This document shows, one piece after another, positions 37,054 through 45,335 of a stretch of DNA of 64,000 nt. The stretch is from Cytophagaceae bacterium (GTDB lineage: Bacteria; Bacteroidota; Bacteroidia; Cytophagales; Flexibacteraceae): contig CANGYH010000001.1 in assembly GCA_947458545.1 (NCBI GenBank), forward strand, positions 992,001-1,056,000, written 5' to 3'. Position numbers and translations under genes: made by a program. The notes beneath the pieces were generated by a model. The model worked only from the letters and a program-made list of their open reading frames with translations, was not told the DNA's origin and did not search any database. Positions within the stretch are counted from its first letter, which is position 1. Each line of letters opens with the position of its first letter.

Positions 37054-38253
37054 ATGAGTGCCGTAATCGAAGTTCGCAATATTGGCAAGGAGTACAAGCT
37101 GGGGGCGGTTACCACCCGCAACCTGCGCGAGGACATTGCCCGCCTGTTTGGCGGCAAAGCAGACTCGTCTATAGAGCGTGTGTGGGCGGTTAAAGACATC
37201 AGCTTCGATGTGCCTGCCGGACAGGCGTTGGGCGTCATCGGCAAGAACGGCGCGGGCAAAAGCACCTTGCTCAAAATCCTGAGCCGGGTAACGGCACCAA
37301 CTACAGGCATCATCAGGGCCAAGGGTCGTATCGCCTCGTTGCTGGAGGTCGGGACGGGCTTCCACCCAGAGCTGACCGGGCGCGAGAACATCTTTTTGAA
37401 CGGGGCCATCCTGGGTATGAGCAAGGCCGAAATACGCCGCAAGCTCGATGAGATCATTGCTTTCTCGGGCGTTGCCAAGTATGTGGATACGCCGGTAAAG
37501 CGCTACAGCTCGGGCATGTATGTGCGGCTGGCCTTTGCCGTGGCGGCCCACCTAGAGAGCGAGATCCTGATTATGGATGAGGTGCTAGCGGTGGGTGATG
37601 CCGAGTTCCAGAAGAAGTGCCTGGGCAAGATGAATGATGTAGCTCGCAACGAGGGCCGAACCGTCCTCTTTGTGAGCCACAACATGGCTGCCGTTACCCA
37701 GCTTTGCTCTCAGGCCATTATGCTTGTGCAAGGGCAACTGGCCCACAGTGGCAGTGCAGAGTCTGTGGTGAATGAGTACCTGCGATTTAATGCGAGCCAG
37801 GTACGCAAGGCGGGTTTCTCGGCCGATACGGCCGTTAAAGCCATTCGTTTTGTTGGCGTTAAAGAGGTTCAGCAAGAGCCTGCCGTGGGCCAAATGATTG
37901 AGCTGGAGATAGACGTAGAACCTCAAGACCGTGGCTTGTCGCTAGACCTTTACCTGAAAAACAGAGAGAGCATTATTGCCACGGCCAGCAGTGCCTACCA
38001 CAGCAACACAGAGCTGATACCCGGCAAAGCACAGACCATCCGGTGTACGCTGGGGCCCGTTAATCTATGCCTGGGCACCTACCACATAGACGTAGAGTTG
38101 GTTATGCCCAAAGTACGGCAGATGGAACGGTACGAAGACGCCATAGAGTTTGACATCGACAAGCAACCTGTCTCTAACCTTTACCATGCCCAGCTAGAGG
38201 CAGGTGGCCGCTTTGGCTACTGGGTGCCCCAACAGGTGTGGGAACGGGTGTAA
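37054..38253 (+). CDS. wzt: ABC polysaccharide export ATP-binding protein with C-terminal substrate domain
   Basis: The 399-residue ATPase that powers the Wzm permease. Walker A GKNGAGKST is at 63-71, the signature RYSSGMYVRLAFA at about 149-161 and Walker B ILIMDEVLAVGDA at about 170-182. After the ATPase domain (about 1-245) comes a beta-rich extension of about 150 residues (FVGVKEVQQEPAVGQMIELEIDVEP through EFDIDKQPVSNLYH). This matches the Wzt C-terminal domain that recognises the cap on the polysaccharide end. That form implies the glycan is finished in the cytoplasm and checked before export. It is followed by glycosyltransferases in the same operon. Confidence 0.95.
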   Translation: MSAVIEVRNIGKEYKLGAVTTRNLREDIARLFGGKADSSIERVWAVKDISFDVPAGQALGVIGKNGAGKSTLLKILSRVTAPTTGIIRAKGRIASLLEVGTGFHPELTGRENIFLNGAILGMSKAEIRRKLDEIIAFSGVAKYVDTPVKRYSSGMYVRLAFAVAAHLESEILIMDEVLAVGDAEFQKKCLGKMNDVARNEGRTVLFVSHNMAAVTQLCSQAIMLVQGQLAHSGSAESVVNEYLRFNASQVRKAGFSADTAVKAIRFVGVKEVQQEPAVGQMIELEIDVEPQDRGLSLDLYLKNRESIIATASSAYHSNTELIPGKAQTIRCTLGPVNLCLGTYHIDVELVMPKVRQMERYEDAIEFDIDKQPVSNLYHAQLEAGGRFGYWVPQQVWERV

Positions 38254-38269
38254 TGCCGACCATTAACCC

Positions 38270-39157
38270 ATGAATACAGCAGGCGTTGTTCCAACCTTGG
38301 GGGTGGTTGTCAGCTACTACAACCCAGCGGGGCAGCCAGCATTGCGCACCCAGACAGAGCTTTGCGCCATACGCGCATTTGCCAGCCAAGATGCCGGCCT
38401 GCGGGTAGAGGTTTTGGTATCTGACGGGAGCGGGCAGGTAGATGCGGAACTGAAGGCAAGGCTAGACCAGCTCGGCATAGGTTATCTATCGACTGACGCG
38501 CCACTGGCCTTTGGGCCTGGTTACAACCAGGGCTTGCGGCACTTTGCAGAACGGCCTGAGCCCCCACAATTGCTTGCCACCTGCGCCAACGACGTCTTTT
38601 GTGATGCCCCTACCCTCCCCCTGCTGGCCGGGGCCTTGCTAACGGACCCTGGGGTAGGATGCGCGATACCCTATTTATCGCAGAGTGACTACCTGACACA
38701 GAATGCCTTTGTGGCCCCTATTTACCGTAGGGCCAGCTCTATGACGCTGAATCTAAACGTCTTTAGGACGGCAGATTTGGCAACGCTGGGCTTTATATCT
38801 GAGGCCCTGTCGGGCTATTTTAACGATACTGCGCTGATGATTGGTCTGCGCCGTATGGGCAAGTATGTGGTCATCATCAATGGGGGTAATGTAGTGCACT
38901 TGGGGCGCACCACAACCTCGGCAAGCTCTATGGCCCGGGCAGACCAAGACCGTGAAACCTTTAGGAGGCTTTTTCCGGCCGAATCAAAGCCTGGCGCAGT
39001 GGCCACCAAAGAGGAGCAACTGGCAGCAGGCAAGTGGAACCAGGCTTGGTATTACCTCCAATGCAGAGTTCCTCGCCGGGCAAGACTGTTAATGATGGGG
39101 ATATCGGCTTTGGCACTTCATATCAAAAGGATTTGGTACGACCTGCGTCAATCTTAA
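38270..39157 (+). CDS. Family 2 glycosyltransferase
   Basis: A 295-residue GT2-like enzyme of the polysaccharide cluster. The N-terminus TLGVVVSYYNPAG opens the GT-A fold and VEVLVSDGSGQVDAEL carries the first nucleotide-binding Asp. LATCANDVFCD stands where the DxD motif is expected, but here reads N-D. The acceptor side has LSGYFNDTALMIGLRRMGKYVV. The variant second motif makes the exact family uncertain. It starts 16 bases after wzt. The role is presumably addition of one sugar of the exported polymer. Confidence 0.82.
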   Translation: MNTAGVVPTLGVVVSYYNPAGQPALRTQTELCAIRAFASQDAGLRVEVLVSDGSGQVDAELKARLDQLGIGYLSTDAPLAFGPGYNQGLRHFAERPEPPQLLATCANDVFCDAPTLPLLAGALLTDPGVGCAIPYLSQSDYLTQNAFVAPIYRRASSMTLNLNVFRTADLATLGFISEALSGYFNDTALMIGLRRMGKYVVIINGGNVVHLGRTTTSASSMARADQDRETFRRLFPAESKPGAVATKEEQLAAGKWNQAWYYLQCRVPRRARLLMMGISALALHIKRIWYDLRQS

Positions 39158-39191
39158 GGTTTATGCAGCAGCTACATCTTTGCAGGCAGGC

Positions 39192-40148
39192 GTGAAAACG
39201 ATTAAGCTAACCACTCCCTGGCAGTTGCCCTATCTGGATCAGAGCCCGGGTGGCAAGGGTATTTGGGATGGCTACCGCTTTTGTATCAACGACGATTGCG
39301 ACGAAGCCGATTACTGGATTGTGTGGGGTTGGGAGCCTAAGCCCCAGCGTGTACGGGTGCCGCGCAACCATGTAGTTTACCTTACCGACGAAGCCCACGA
39401 GCAACGGCATTACCACCCAGGATACCTCGGCCAGTTTGCCCGTGTGGCCACGCCGCGCAAAGACATTACCGGGAACAATGTGGTGGCCTACCAAGAGATT
39501 GCCCCCTGGTATCTGCCAGCCACATGGGAGGACCTTGCCGAAATGCCGGTGCCTGCTAAAGAAGCTAGACAGCTATCCCTCATAAGCTCAAGTCTTGTGC
39601 ATTTGCCAGGGCATCTGAAGCGGTTTGCCTTTTTGAACCAACTGCGGGGGCATTTCAAAGACAGGCTGCACGTTTTTGGCCGAGGTATTAGACCGGTGGA
39701 CGATAAGCGGGAGGCGTTTTTCCCCTATCCTTACTCGGTAGCGTTAGAAAATAGCGCAATACCAGACTACTTTACTGAGAAGATACGGGAGATATGGCTT
39801 GGCTATGGGTTTCCCTTTTATTGGGGTTGCCCCAATCTGGCCGACTACTTTGATGCCGATGCCTTTGTAGCTCTGGACATTGATGATCTAAAAACCAGTG
39901 TCGAGCAGATAGAATACGCCATTGGGCACGACTATTGGAACAGCCGTTTTGATTTAATCTGTGAGGCCAGGCACAAGGTATTGCATACTTACCACCTCTT
40001 CCCCGCGCTGGTGCGCTTGGTAGAAGCACTACCAGAGGCTGGCAAAGTAGAAGATGTGCGAATCAGGCCCGAGAAGAAGTATTGGGCTGCAGATCAGCAT
40101 CCGGCCCGGCAATGGGCCAGGGCGGCCTTGCGTGCCCTTGGCCGCTAG
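39192..40148 (+). CDS. Family 10 glycosyltransferase (alpha-1,3-fucosyltransferase-like)
   Basis: A 318-residue enzyme whose C-terminal half matches the GT10 fucosyltransferase donor site. YSVALENSAIPDYFTEKI corresponds to the conserved ENS...DYxTEK block. PFYWGCPNLADYFDADAFVALDIDDL corresponds to the GxPN and final D-D block. GT10 enzymes transfer L-fucose from GDP-fucose in alpha-1,3/1,4 linkage, as in Lewis antigens. The start is uncertain: GTG 39192 is used, and TTG 39180 overlaps a possible -7 element (CATCTTTG, 39175-39182). It lies between two other glycosyltransferases. Fucose as donor is inferred, and no GDP-fucose synthesis gene is in the window. Confidence 0.85.
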   Translation: MKTIKLTTPWQLPYLDQSPGGKGIWDGYRFCINDDCDEADYWIVWGWEPKPQRVRVPRNHVVYLTDEAHEQRHYHPGYLGQFARVATPRKDITGNNVVAYQEIAPWYLPATWEDLAEMPVPAKEARQLSLISSSLVHLPGHLKRFAFLNQLRGHFKDRLHVFGRGIRPVDDKREAFFPYPYSVALENSAIPDYFTEKIREIWLGYGFPFYWGCPNLADYFDADAFVALDIDDLKTSVEQIEYAIGHDYWNSRFDLICEARHKVLHTYHLFPALVRLVEALPEAGKVEDVRIRPEKKYWAADQHPARQWARAALRALGR

Positions 40149-40173
40149 GTGTTTTTGCTAACTTGCCGCACAA

Positions 40174-41280
40174 ATGAGTGCACCGGCCACTTCTATAATT
40201 CTAGGCTACCGAGATAGGGAAATCTGGCGTTTATCTGCTTGCCTCAAGAGCCTGCTGGCAGGCACCGTGGCTGACTTAGAAGTGATTGTGCTAGATTATG
40301 GTAGCACTGCCGCCTATGCCCAAGAAACAGCGCAACTGTGCCAAGCACTCGGGCCGAGGGTTCGATACGCTTATGCCCCTGTATTGGGCCAACCATGGAA
40401 CCGTAGCCAAGCCCTTAACCTCGGGGCCGAGCTTGCCAGCGGGCATTTACTTGTCTTTGGTGATATAGATCTTGTCTATCCGGGCAATTTCATTGAGTTG
40501 GTGGCTCAATTGGCAAAACCAGGGCTAAAGGTCAATTACCGGTGCCGGTACTTGCCACCAGAGGCTACCTCGACAGATTACGAGCAACTGGCTGCCGCCT
40601 TTGGCCAGGCGCCCCTTAGTGCCGACACTGGCTTGGGCCTTAGCATCCTAAACCGCGCCGATTTTGAGAAAATAGGAGGCTACGACGAGCGCTTTATGAT
40701 CTGGGGTATCGAGGATATTGCCTTGCAATACCGCGCCTTACAAGCAGGCATCGAGCATCTATGGCTAGACCCCGCCTTGGCTTGTACCTACCACATCTGG
40801 CACCCCACGGCCGCTGCGGGCCTGCCAAAAAACTGGTATGCCAGTATGTGGAGCCTTTACGAAGAAACCCGTACCCAGCCATGCCTGCGGCTGGCCAACT
40901 GGGCATCGCTGGCCGAGCGGCGTTTGAGCCATGGTGCCAAACCACATCAAACCTTCATCATCAACGACGATGTTGTGGCTCATACTGCACGGTTTATGTA
41001 TGGGTTTACTGCTGCAGCGCCTGGGCAGGTACTCTGCCTTGCGGCAGATAGACACCACTTAAAGACACACCCGCTTATAGAGCAGGCCAATAAGGTATTA
41101 AAGTCGGTTGGGGTTTCATATAGGCTTGGGCCAAAGGAGTTTCAAGACCGGCTCTGGGAGCCTGAGGACCGCTATGAAGCTGCCATGCTGTATTTTCTGC
41201 TTTACAACAGGCAGCATTTGGCTGATTTTATGATTGAATCGGACGAGAAGAGCATTAGGATGACGGTTTTAAAGAAGTAA
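40174..41280 (+). CDS. Glycosyltransferase with GT2 N-terminus and galactosyltransferase-type (GT7) C-terminal motif
   Basis: A 368-residue GT-A enzyme. The N-terminal fold begins TSIILGYRDREIWRLSACL. LVFGDIDLVYPGNF gives the metal-binding D-I-D motif near residue 95. IGGYDERFMIWGIEDIALQYRALQAG is the typical acceptor/metal block of the GT7 C-terminal family (GGxDExFxxWGxEDxxL). The last 110 residues have no recognisable domain. It is the last gene of the export cluster, 25 bases after the GT10 gene. The ATG at 40174 lies just after a weak -7 element (TAACTTGC). Confidence 0.88.
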   Translation: MSAPATSIILGYRDREIWRLSACLKSLLAGTVADLEVIVLDYGSTAAYAQETAQLCQALGPRVRYAYAPVLGQPWNRSQALNLGAELASGHLLVFGDIDLVYPGNFIELVAQLAKPGLKVNYRCRYLPPEATSTDYEQLAAAFGQAPLSADTGLGLSILNRADFEKIGGYDERFMIWGIEDIALQYRALQAGIEHLWLDPALACTYHIWHPTAAAGLPKNWYASMWSLYEETRTQPCLRLANWASLAERRLSHGAKPHQTFIINDDVVAHTARFMYGFTAAAPGQVLCLAADRHHLKTHPLIEQANKVLKSVGVSYRLGPKEFQDRLWEPEDRYEAAMLYFLLYNRQHLADFMIESDEKSIRMTVLKK

Positions 41281-41323
41281 CGCCTAGGCATTCTGCCGGC
41301 ATTGTCGGCAATGGCGCCGTCTC

Positions 41324-41331
41324 TATCTTTG
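41324..41331 (+). promoter_or_regulatory. Promoter -7 element (TATCTTTG) for metK
   Basis: A perfect match, with a TTG at 41302-41304 placed 19 bases upstream as -33 element. It lies 45 bases before the metK ATG. No SAM riboswitch fits in that short leader. Confidence 0.7.
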
Positions 41332-41376
41332 CGTGCTTATTACCCCTAACCTCTCATTAGCTGAGCGCCCCGCGTA

Positions 41377-42666
41377 ATGCCATACCTGTTCACCTCCGAG
41401 TCCGTTTCTGAAGGACATCCAGATAAAGTTGCTGATCAGATTTCTGATGCCCTCATTGACCATTTTTTGGCCTTTGATCCAGACTCTAAGGTTGCGTGCG
41501 AGACGCTGGTAACTACCGGGCAGGTGGTGCTGGCAGGTGAAATCAAAACAACCACGTATCTGGACGTGCAGCGCATCACCCGCGAGGTGATTGCTGGTAT
41601 TGGCTACACCAAGGCCGAGTACATGTTTGAAGCGCAGAGCTGCGGCATCTTCTCTGCCCTGCATGAACAGTCTGCCGACATCAACCAAGGCGTTGATAAG
41701 AAACAAAAAGAAGAGCAAGGCGCCGGCGACCAAGGGATGATGTTTGGCTACGCCACCAACGAGACCGACAATTACATGCCGCTGGCCCTGGATCTGGCCC
41801 ATGACATCTTGAAGGAGATGAGCCACATCCGCAAAAACGAGCTGCATTTGATGCCCTACCTGCGCCCTGATGCCAAAAGCCAGGTAACGATCGAATATAG
41901 CGACGATCACAAGCCAGTCCGCATCGACACCATTGTAGTGTCTACCCAGCACGATGAGTTTGTGAAACCCAACGGCACGGCTGACAGTGTTCTGGCTGCG
42001 CAGAAGGCCATGCAGGCCAAAATCACAGGGGACATTCAGAAGATTGTTATCCCCCGGGTGCGTGCTCGGCAGAGTGCTGCCATCCAGCCTTTGTTCGACG
42101 GTGAGATTACCTACTACATCAACCCAACGGGTAACTTCGTCATCGGCGGACCGCACGGTGATACCGGCCTGACGGGCCGCAAGATTATCGTAGATACCTA
42201 CGGCGGCAAGGGTGCCCACGGGGGCGGCGCTTTCTCTGGCAAAGACCCCAGCAAGGTAGACCGTTCGGCTGCTTATGCCACGCGCCACATTGCCAAAAAC
42301 CTGGTTGCTGCCGGCGTGGCAGACGAGGTGTTGGTGCAGGTATCGTACGCCATCGGTGTTGCCAAGCCTTGCGGCCTGTATGTAAACACAAACGGTACGG
42401 CCAAAGTCGGTATGACCGACGGCGAGATTGCCCGCAAGGTGGAGGAAATCTTCGACATGCGCCCATACTTCATTGAGCAGCGCCTGAAACTGCGCAGCCC
42501 GATGTACAGCGAAACAGCAGCTTATGGACACATGGGCCGCAAGAACGAGGTTGTTACAAAGCACTTCTTAAAAGCAGACGGCTCTAAAGAGGCCCGGCAG
42601 GTAGAGTTGTTTACCTGGGAGAAGCTAGACTACGTGGATAAAGTAAAAGCTGCCTTTGGATTGTAA
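41377..42666 (+). CDS. metK: S-adenosylmethionine synthase
   Basis: MetK makes S-adenosylmethionine from methionine and ATP. The 429-residue protein has the N-terminal [17 protein letters not shown] with the ATP-binding His and magnesium Asp. It also has [16 protein letters not shown], the central signature [20 protein letters not shown], and [19 protein letters not shown]. It is slightly longer than the E. coli protein because of small insertions (about residues 105-115 and the C-terminus), usual in this phylum. It is monocistronic, with a perfect -7 element and a strong terminator shared with hpf. Confidence 0.98.
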   Translation: MPYLFTSESVSEGHPDKVADQISDALIDHFLAFDPDSKVACETLVTTGQVVLAGEIKTTTYLDVQRITREVIAGIGYTKAEYMFEAQSCGIFSALHEQSADINQGVDKKQKEEQGAGDQGMMFGYATNETDNYMPLALDLAHDILKEMSHIRKNELHLMPYLRPDAKSQVTIEYSDDHKPVRIDTIVVSTQHDEFVKPNGTADSVLAAQKAMQAKITGDIQKIVIPRVRARQSAAIQPLFDGEITYYINPTGNFVIGGPHGDTGLTGRKIIVDTYGGKGAHGGGAFSGKDPSKVDRSAAYATRHIAKNLVAAGVADEVLVQVSYAIGVAKPCGLYVNTNGTAKVGMTDGEIARKVEEIFDMRPYFIEQRLKLRSPMYSETAAYGHMGRKNEVVTKHFLKADGSKEARQVELFTWEKLDYVDKVKAAFGL

Positions 42667-42687
42667 GGCAGTGCTTATCCTAAAAAC

Positions 42688-42722
42688 AAAAGGGGCCGCA
42701 TCTTACAGATGCGGCCCCTTTT
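42688..42722. terminator. Bidirectional terminator between metK and hpf
   Basis: A perfect 16-bp stem with a TAC loop. The arms end in AAAA on one side and TTTT on the other, so a T-tract follows the GC-rich core in both directions. Confidence 0.92.
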
Positions 42723-42746
42723 CTATGTTGGGTTTAAGCCTGCGCG

Positions 42747-43112
42747 TTACTCAAGGTCTGCGTCGGCGTCTTCTTCTACGGGCACCAGAGCGTCCTTAGG
42801 CGAGGAAGTATGCTCTTTCTGGCGCTCGTTGGCGCGCTTTAGCTGGCCTTTCAGTGCCTCTACGCACAGGTCAGTGGCGGCCTCGAAGCTGGGTTGCTGC
42901 TCTTTGGCAAAGAGAGAGCCCCCCGGAATGAAGAGCTTTATCTCGACGATCTTGTTAGAGCCTTGGATTTCTTTATCGGAGCTGACGCGGAGGTAAACCT
43001 CGCCGCTGGTGATTCTGTCGTGAAAGGTGTCTAGTTTGTTGGCTTTGGTCTGGATGAAGTCAAGCAGCTTTTGGTCTGCCTTAAAGTGTACGGAATGAAT
43101 TTGCAGCTTCAT
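42747..43112 (-). CDS. hpf: Ribosome hibernation-promoting factor (HPF/YfiA family)
   Basis: A 121-residue short-form hibernation factor that binds the 30S subunit in slow growth and blocks the mRNA and tRNA channel. The beta-alpha-beta fold is seen in MKLQIHSVHFKADQKLLDFI, the conserved basic helix and the IVEIKLFIPGGSLFAKEQ strand, followed by the second helix FEAATDLCVEALKGQLKR. An acidic tail (VEEDADADLE) ends the protein. A -7-like element TGCCTTTG lies on the minus strand at 43159-43166. The gene stands alone. Confidence 0.93.
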   Translation of the reverse strand: MKLQIHSVHFKADQKLLDFIQTKANKLDTFHDRITSGEVYLRVSSDKEIQGSNKIVEIKLFIPGGSLFAKEQQPSFEAATDLCVEALKGQLKRANERQKEHTSSPKDALVPVEEDADADLE

Positions 43113-43301
43113 AAGAAACCAGGTGCTAGAGTTGAGAGAAATAAAACGGCACAGGCCGCAAAGGCAGGCAAGTTGGCTGCCTTGCGGGTTTGAAAGGTAA
43201 GGCAGGCCATTGGCACTTCCAAACGCGTAAGCTGCGGTTTTGGCACGTGACCAAGCCCGCTTATCGAAATGTTGCCTTTGGTGCCTTGTGTAACGCAGGG
43301 G

Positions 43302-44573
43302 TTAAGCCGGCGTTACCAACTCTTGCAGCATAATTCGTACCAAGTTGAGCATGTGTACTACGGCCACCTCAATGTTGGTGGCTCTGTCTGGCGTAAGGAG
43401 CAGCGCCTTGGCCTGGGTGCCTTGCGGGCCCGCACAGGCAATGTATATGGTGCCGACGGGCACAGGGTCTTGCCCGGTGGCGGGGCCGGCAATGCCAGTG
43501 CATGCTACGGCCAACGTAGTGCCGTAAAATGCGCGGGCTGCCTCGGCCATGGCCTGGGCAGTTTCTGGCGCATAAATTCCGAAAGTGTCTAACACTTGCT
43601 TAGGAACGCCCAAAGCCTCTTTGGCAGGCCGGTTGTACACCACGGCTGACCCTGCAAAGTATCGGCTTGCACCTGGCTGCGCGGTTAGGCGGGCGGCAAA
43701 AGCGCCACCGGTGCAACTCTCGGCTGCTGCCACGGTGGCCCTGTGGGCCATCAGCTGTTCTGCTAAGGCTGTCTCCACGTCTTCGTCTTGCTGGCTGTAT
43801 AGGTTCTTCCCTATGATAGGAACAGCAGCCTGTGCCAAAGCCTCTAGCTCGGCCTTGAGGTTATGCTCATCGGGGCCGGTGCCCGTAAGGCGCAGCTTTA
43901 CGCGCCCACGGCTGGGCAGGTAGGCCAGCTTTACATGGGGCGGCAGCGCATCCTCCCAATCGTTGAGCTTGATCGCAAGGTCTGACTCGGGAATGGCAAC
44001 CGTTTGCAGGTAGCGGTGGACAATGGCCTGCGTCTGGAAGCGGGTTAAAAGCTTGGGCAATACCCGTACCTCCATCAGGTGCTTCATCTCGGCAGGTACG
44101 CCGGGCATCGAGATGACAACTTGATCTAAGCCTGCCTCGAACCACATACCGGGTGCAGTACCGCGTTCGTTTTTAAGATAGGTAGCATTTTCAGGCAAGT
44201 GGGCCTGCAGCATGTTTAGCTCGTTCATGGCACGGCCTCGGGCTGTAAAGTAGGCCTCCAGGTCTGCCACGGCATCAGGATGTGCCACCACAGCCGTGCC
44301 GAAGTACTGCGCAATGGTCTTTTTGGTGATGTCGTCTTTGGTGGGGCCCAGGCCGCCTGTAATAAGCACTACATGTGCGCGGGCCAAGGCCTCTTGCAAG
44401 GCACCGGTTATGGCCTCGGCGGTGTCTCCGATGCTGGTTTGGCGGACGGTGCGGTAGCCAAGCTCTGCCAAGCGGGCCGAGATGTAGGTGGCGTTGGTGT
44501 TGGTGATTTGCCCCCAGAGGATTTCGTCACCGATGGTGATTACCTCTGCCCGAATTTCGTTGTTGCTGTGCAT
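43302..44573 (-). CDS. cinA: CinA family protein (nicotinamide-nucleotide amidase / ADP-ribose pyrophosphatase-like)
   Basis: A 423-residue two-domain protein. The N-terminal molybdopterin-binding-like domain (about 8-175) has EVITIGDEILWGQITNTNA and LITGGLGPTKDD. The C-terminal CinA domain (about 260-420) has the catalytic Ser in AAAESCTGGAFAARLT and AVACTGIAGPATGQDPVPVGT. The family recycles pyridine nucleotides by deamidating NMN and is named for competence induction in some bacteria. The length is normal. With nnr at 21.9 kb this is the second NAD-maintenance gene in the window, although the two are not linked. Confidence 0.95.
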   Translation of the reverse strand: MHSNNEIRAEVITIGDEILWGQITNTNATYISARLAELGYRTVRQTSIGDTAEAITGALQEALARAHVVLITGGLGPTKDDITKKTIAQYFGTAVVAHPDAVADLEAYFTARGRAMNELNMLQAHLPENATYLKNERGTAPGMWFEAGLDQVVISMPGVPAEMKHLMEVRVLPKLLTRFQTQAIVHRYLQTVAIPESDLAIKLNDWEDALPPHVKLAYLPSRGRVKLRLTGTGPDEHNLKAELEALAQAAVPIIGKNLYSQQDEDVETALAEQLMAHRATVAAAESCTGGAFAARLTAQPGASRYFAGSAVVYNRPAKEALGVPKQVLDTFGIYAPETAQAMAEAARAFYGTTLAVACTGIAGPATGQDPVPVGTIYIACAGPQGTQAKALLLTPDRATNIEVAVVHMLNLVRIMLQELVTPA

Positions 44574-44728
44574 ACGTATTGAAGACTGCTCGGCTTTTTT
44601 AGGACCCGCCTGCAGGCCAAACCAGGTATGGCAGATGGAGGTTTAGTAGTTTTACAAGTGCCTTTGGCCGACCACAAAGCTAGCCGAGATAATACCCTTT
44701 GGCTCAGAACCGTTTAACAACCATACCG

Positions 44729-45205
44729 ATGAAAAATTTGAGTCTTTTGATGGCTTTGATCCTCTTGGCCTTGTTGCCTTTGAAGGGCCATGCACAAGCC
44801 ACGCCAGCTGGCGCGGAGGCCGCCGTTGCAGCGCCGGTAGGGCCTAAAGCACAAATAGTTTTTAAAGAGAGCCGGCACGACTTTGGCACCATCAAGCAGG
44901 GCGAGAAGGTTGAGTACGTTTTTGAGTATACGAATACGGGCCAGGCGCCTTTAATACTGAGCAACGTACAGACTACCTGCGGATGTACTGCCAGCGAATG
45001 GAGCCGCGCACCTCTGCCTCCGGGCCAGACGGGTAAGCTAAAGGCCACCTTTAACTCGGCCGGCAAGATGGGTAGGCAGAACAAGGTGATTAGCATATTC
45101 AGCAATGCCGTAAACCCCGAAGAGCGCGTTAGCCTTGTAGTTAGCATAGTGCCTGCTGACGCCGCCCCCTTACCTGATCAAAAGGTAGACCTACCCAAGA
45201 ACTAA
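44729..45205 (+). CDS. Exported DUF1573 domain protein
   Basis: A 158-residue exported protein with one Ig-like DUF1573 domain, a family abundant in Bacteroidota and of unknown function. The ATG at 44729 starts a signal peptide (MKNLSLLMALILLALLPLKGHAQ); a TTG 30 bases upstream is rejected. The domain shows the hallmark pattern HDFGTIKQGEKVEYVFEYTN, then LSNVQTTCGCTASEW with the paired Cys, then GKLKATFNSAGKMGRQNK. It precedes the HtrA protease gene by 130 bases and could act in the same envelope compartment. Confidence 0.88.
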   Translation: MKNLSLLMALILLALLPLKGHAQATPAGAEAAVAAPVGPKAQIVFKESRHDFGTIKQGEKVEYVFEYTNTGQAPLILSNVQTTCGCTASEWSRAPLPPGQTGKLKATFNSAGKMGRQNKVISIFSNAVNPEERVSLVVSIVPADAAPLPDQKVDLPKN

Positions 45206-45335
45206 CCCTACACGATGGTGCAAAGCTGTCAGGCAGGTTGGCTGTAATAGGCAGGTTTTTGCTTTGCCGATGCCACTGGCATGGCACTTGATAGCCCCCA
45301 GTTCCGTTTAGTTTAGCAAACACACATAGAGTCAG

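Noticed and set aside
41332-41376. SAM riboswitch in front of metK
   Set aside because: The leader between the -7 element and the ATG is only about 40 bases and shows no conserved riboswitch pairing.
41323-42564. Long open frame (413 codons) antisense to metK
   Set aside because: It mirrors the codon structure of metK, has no recognisable domain or signal and covers a certain gene.
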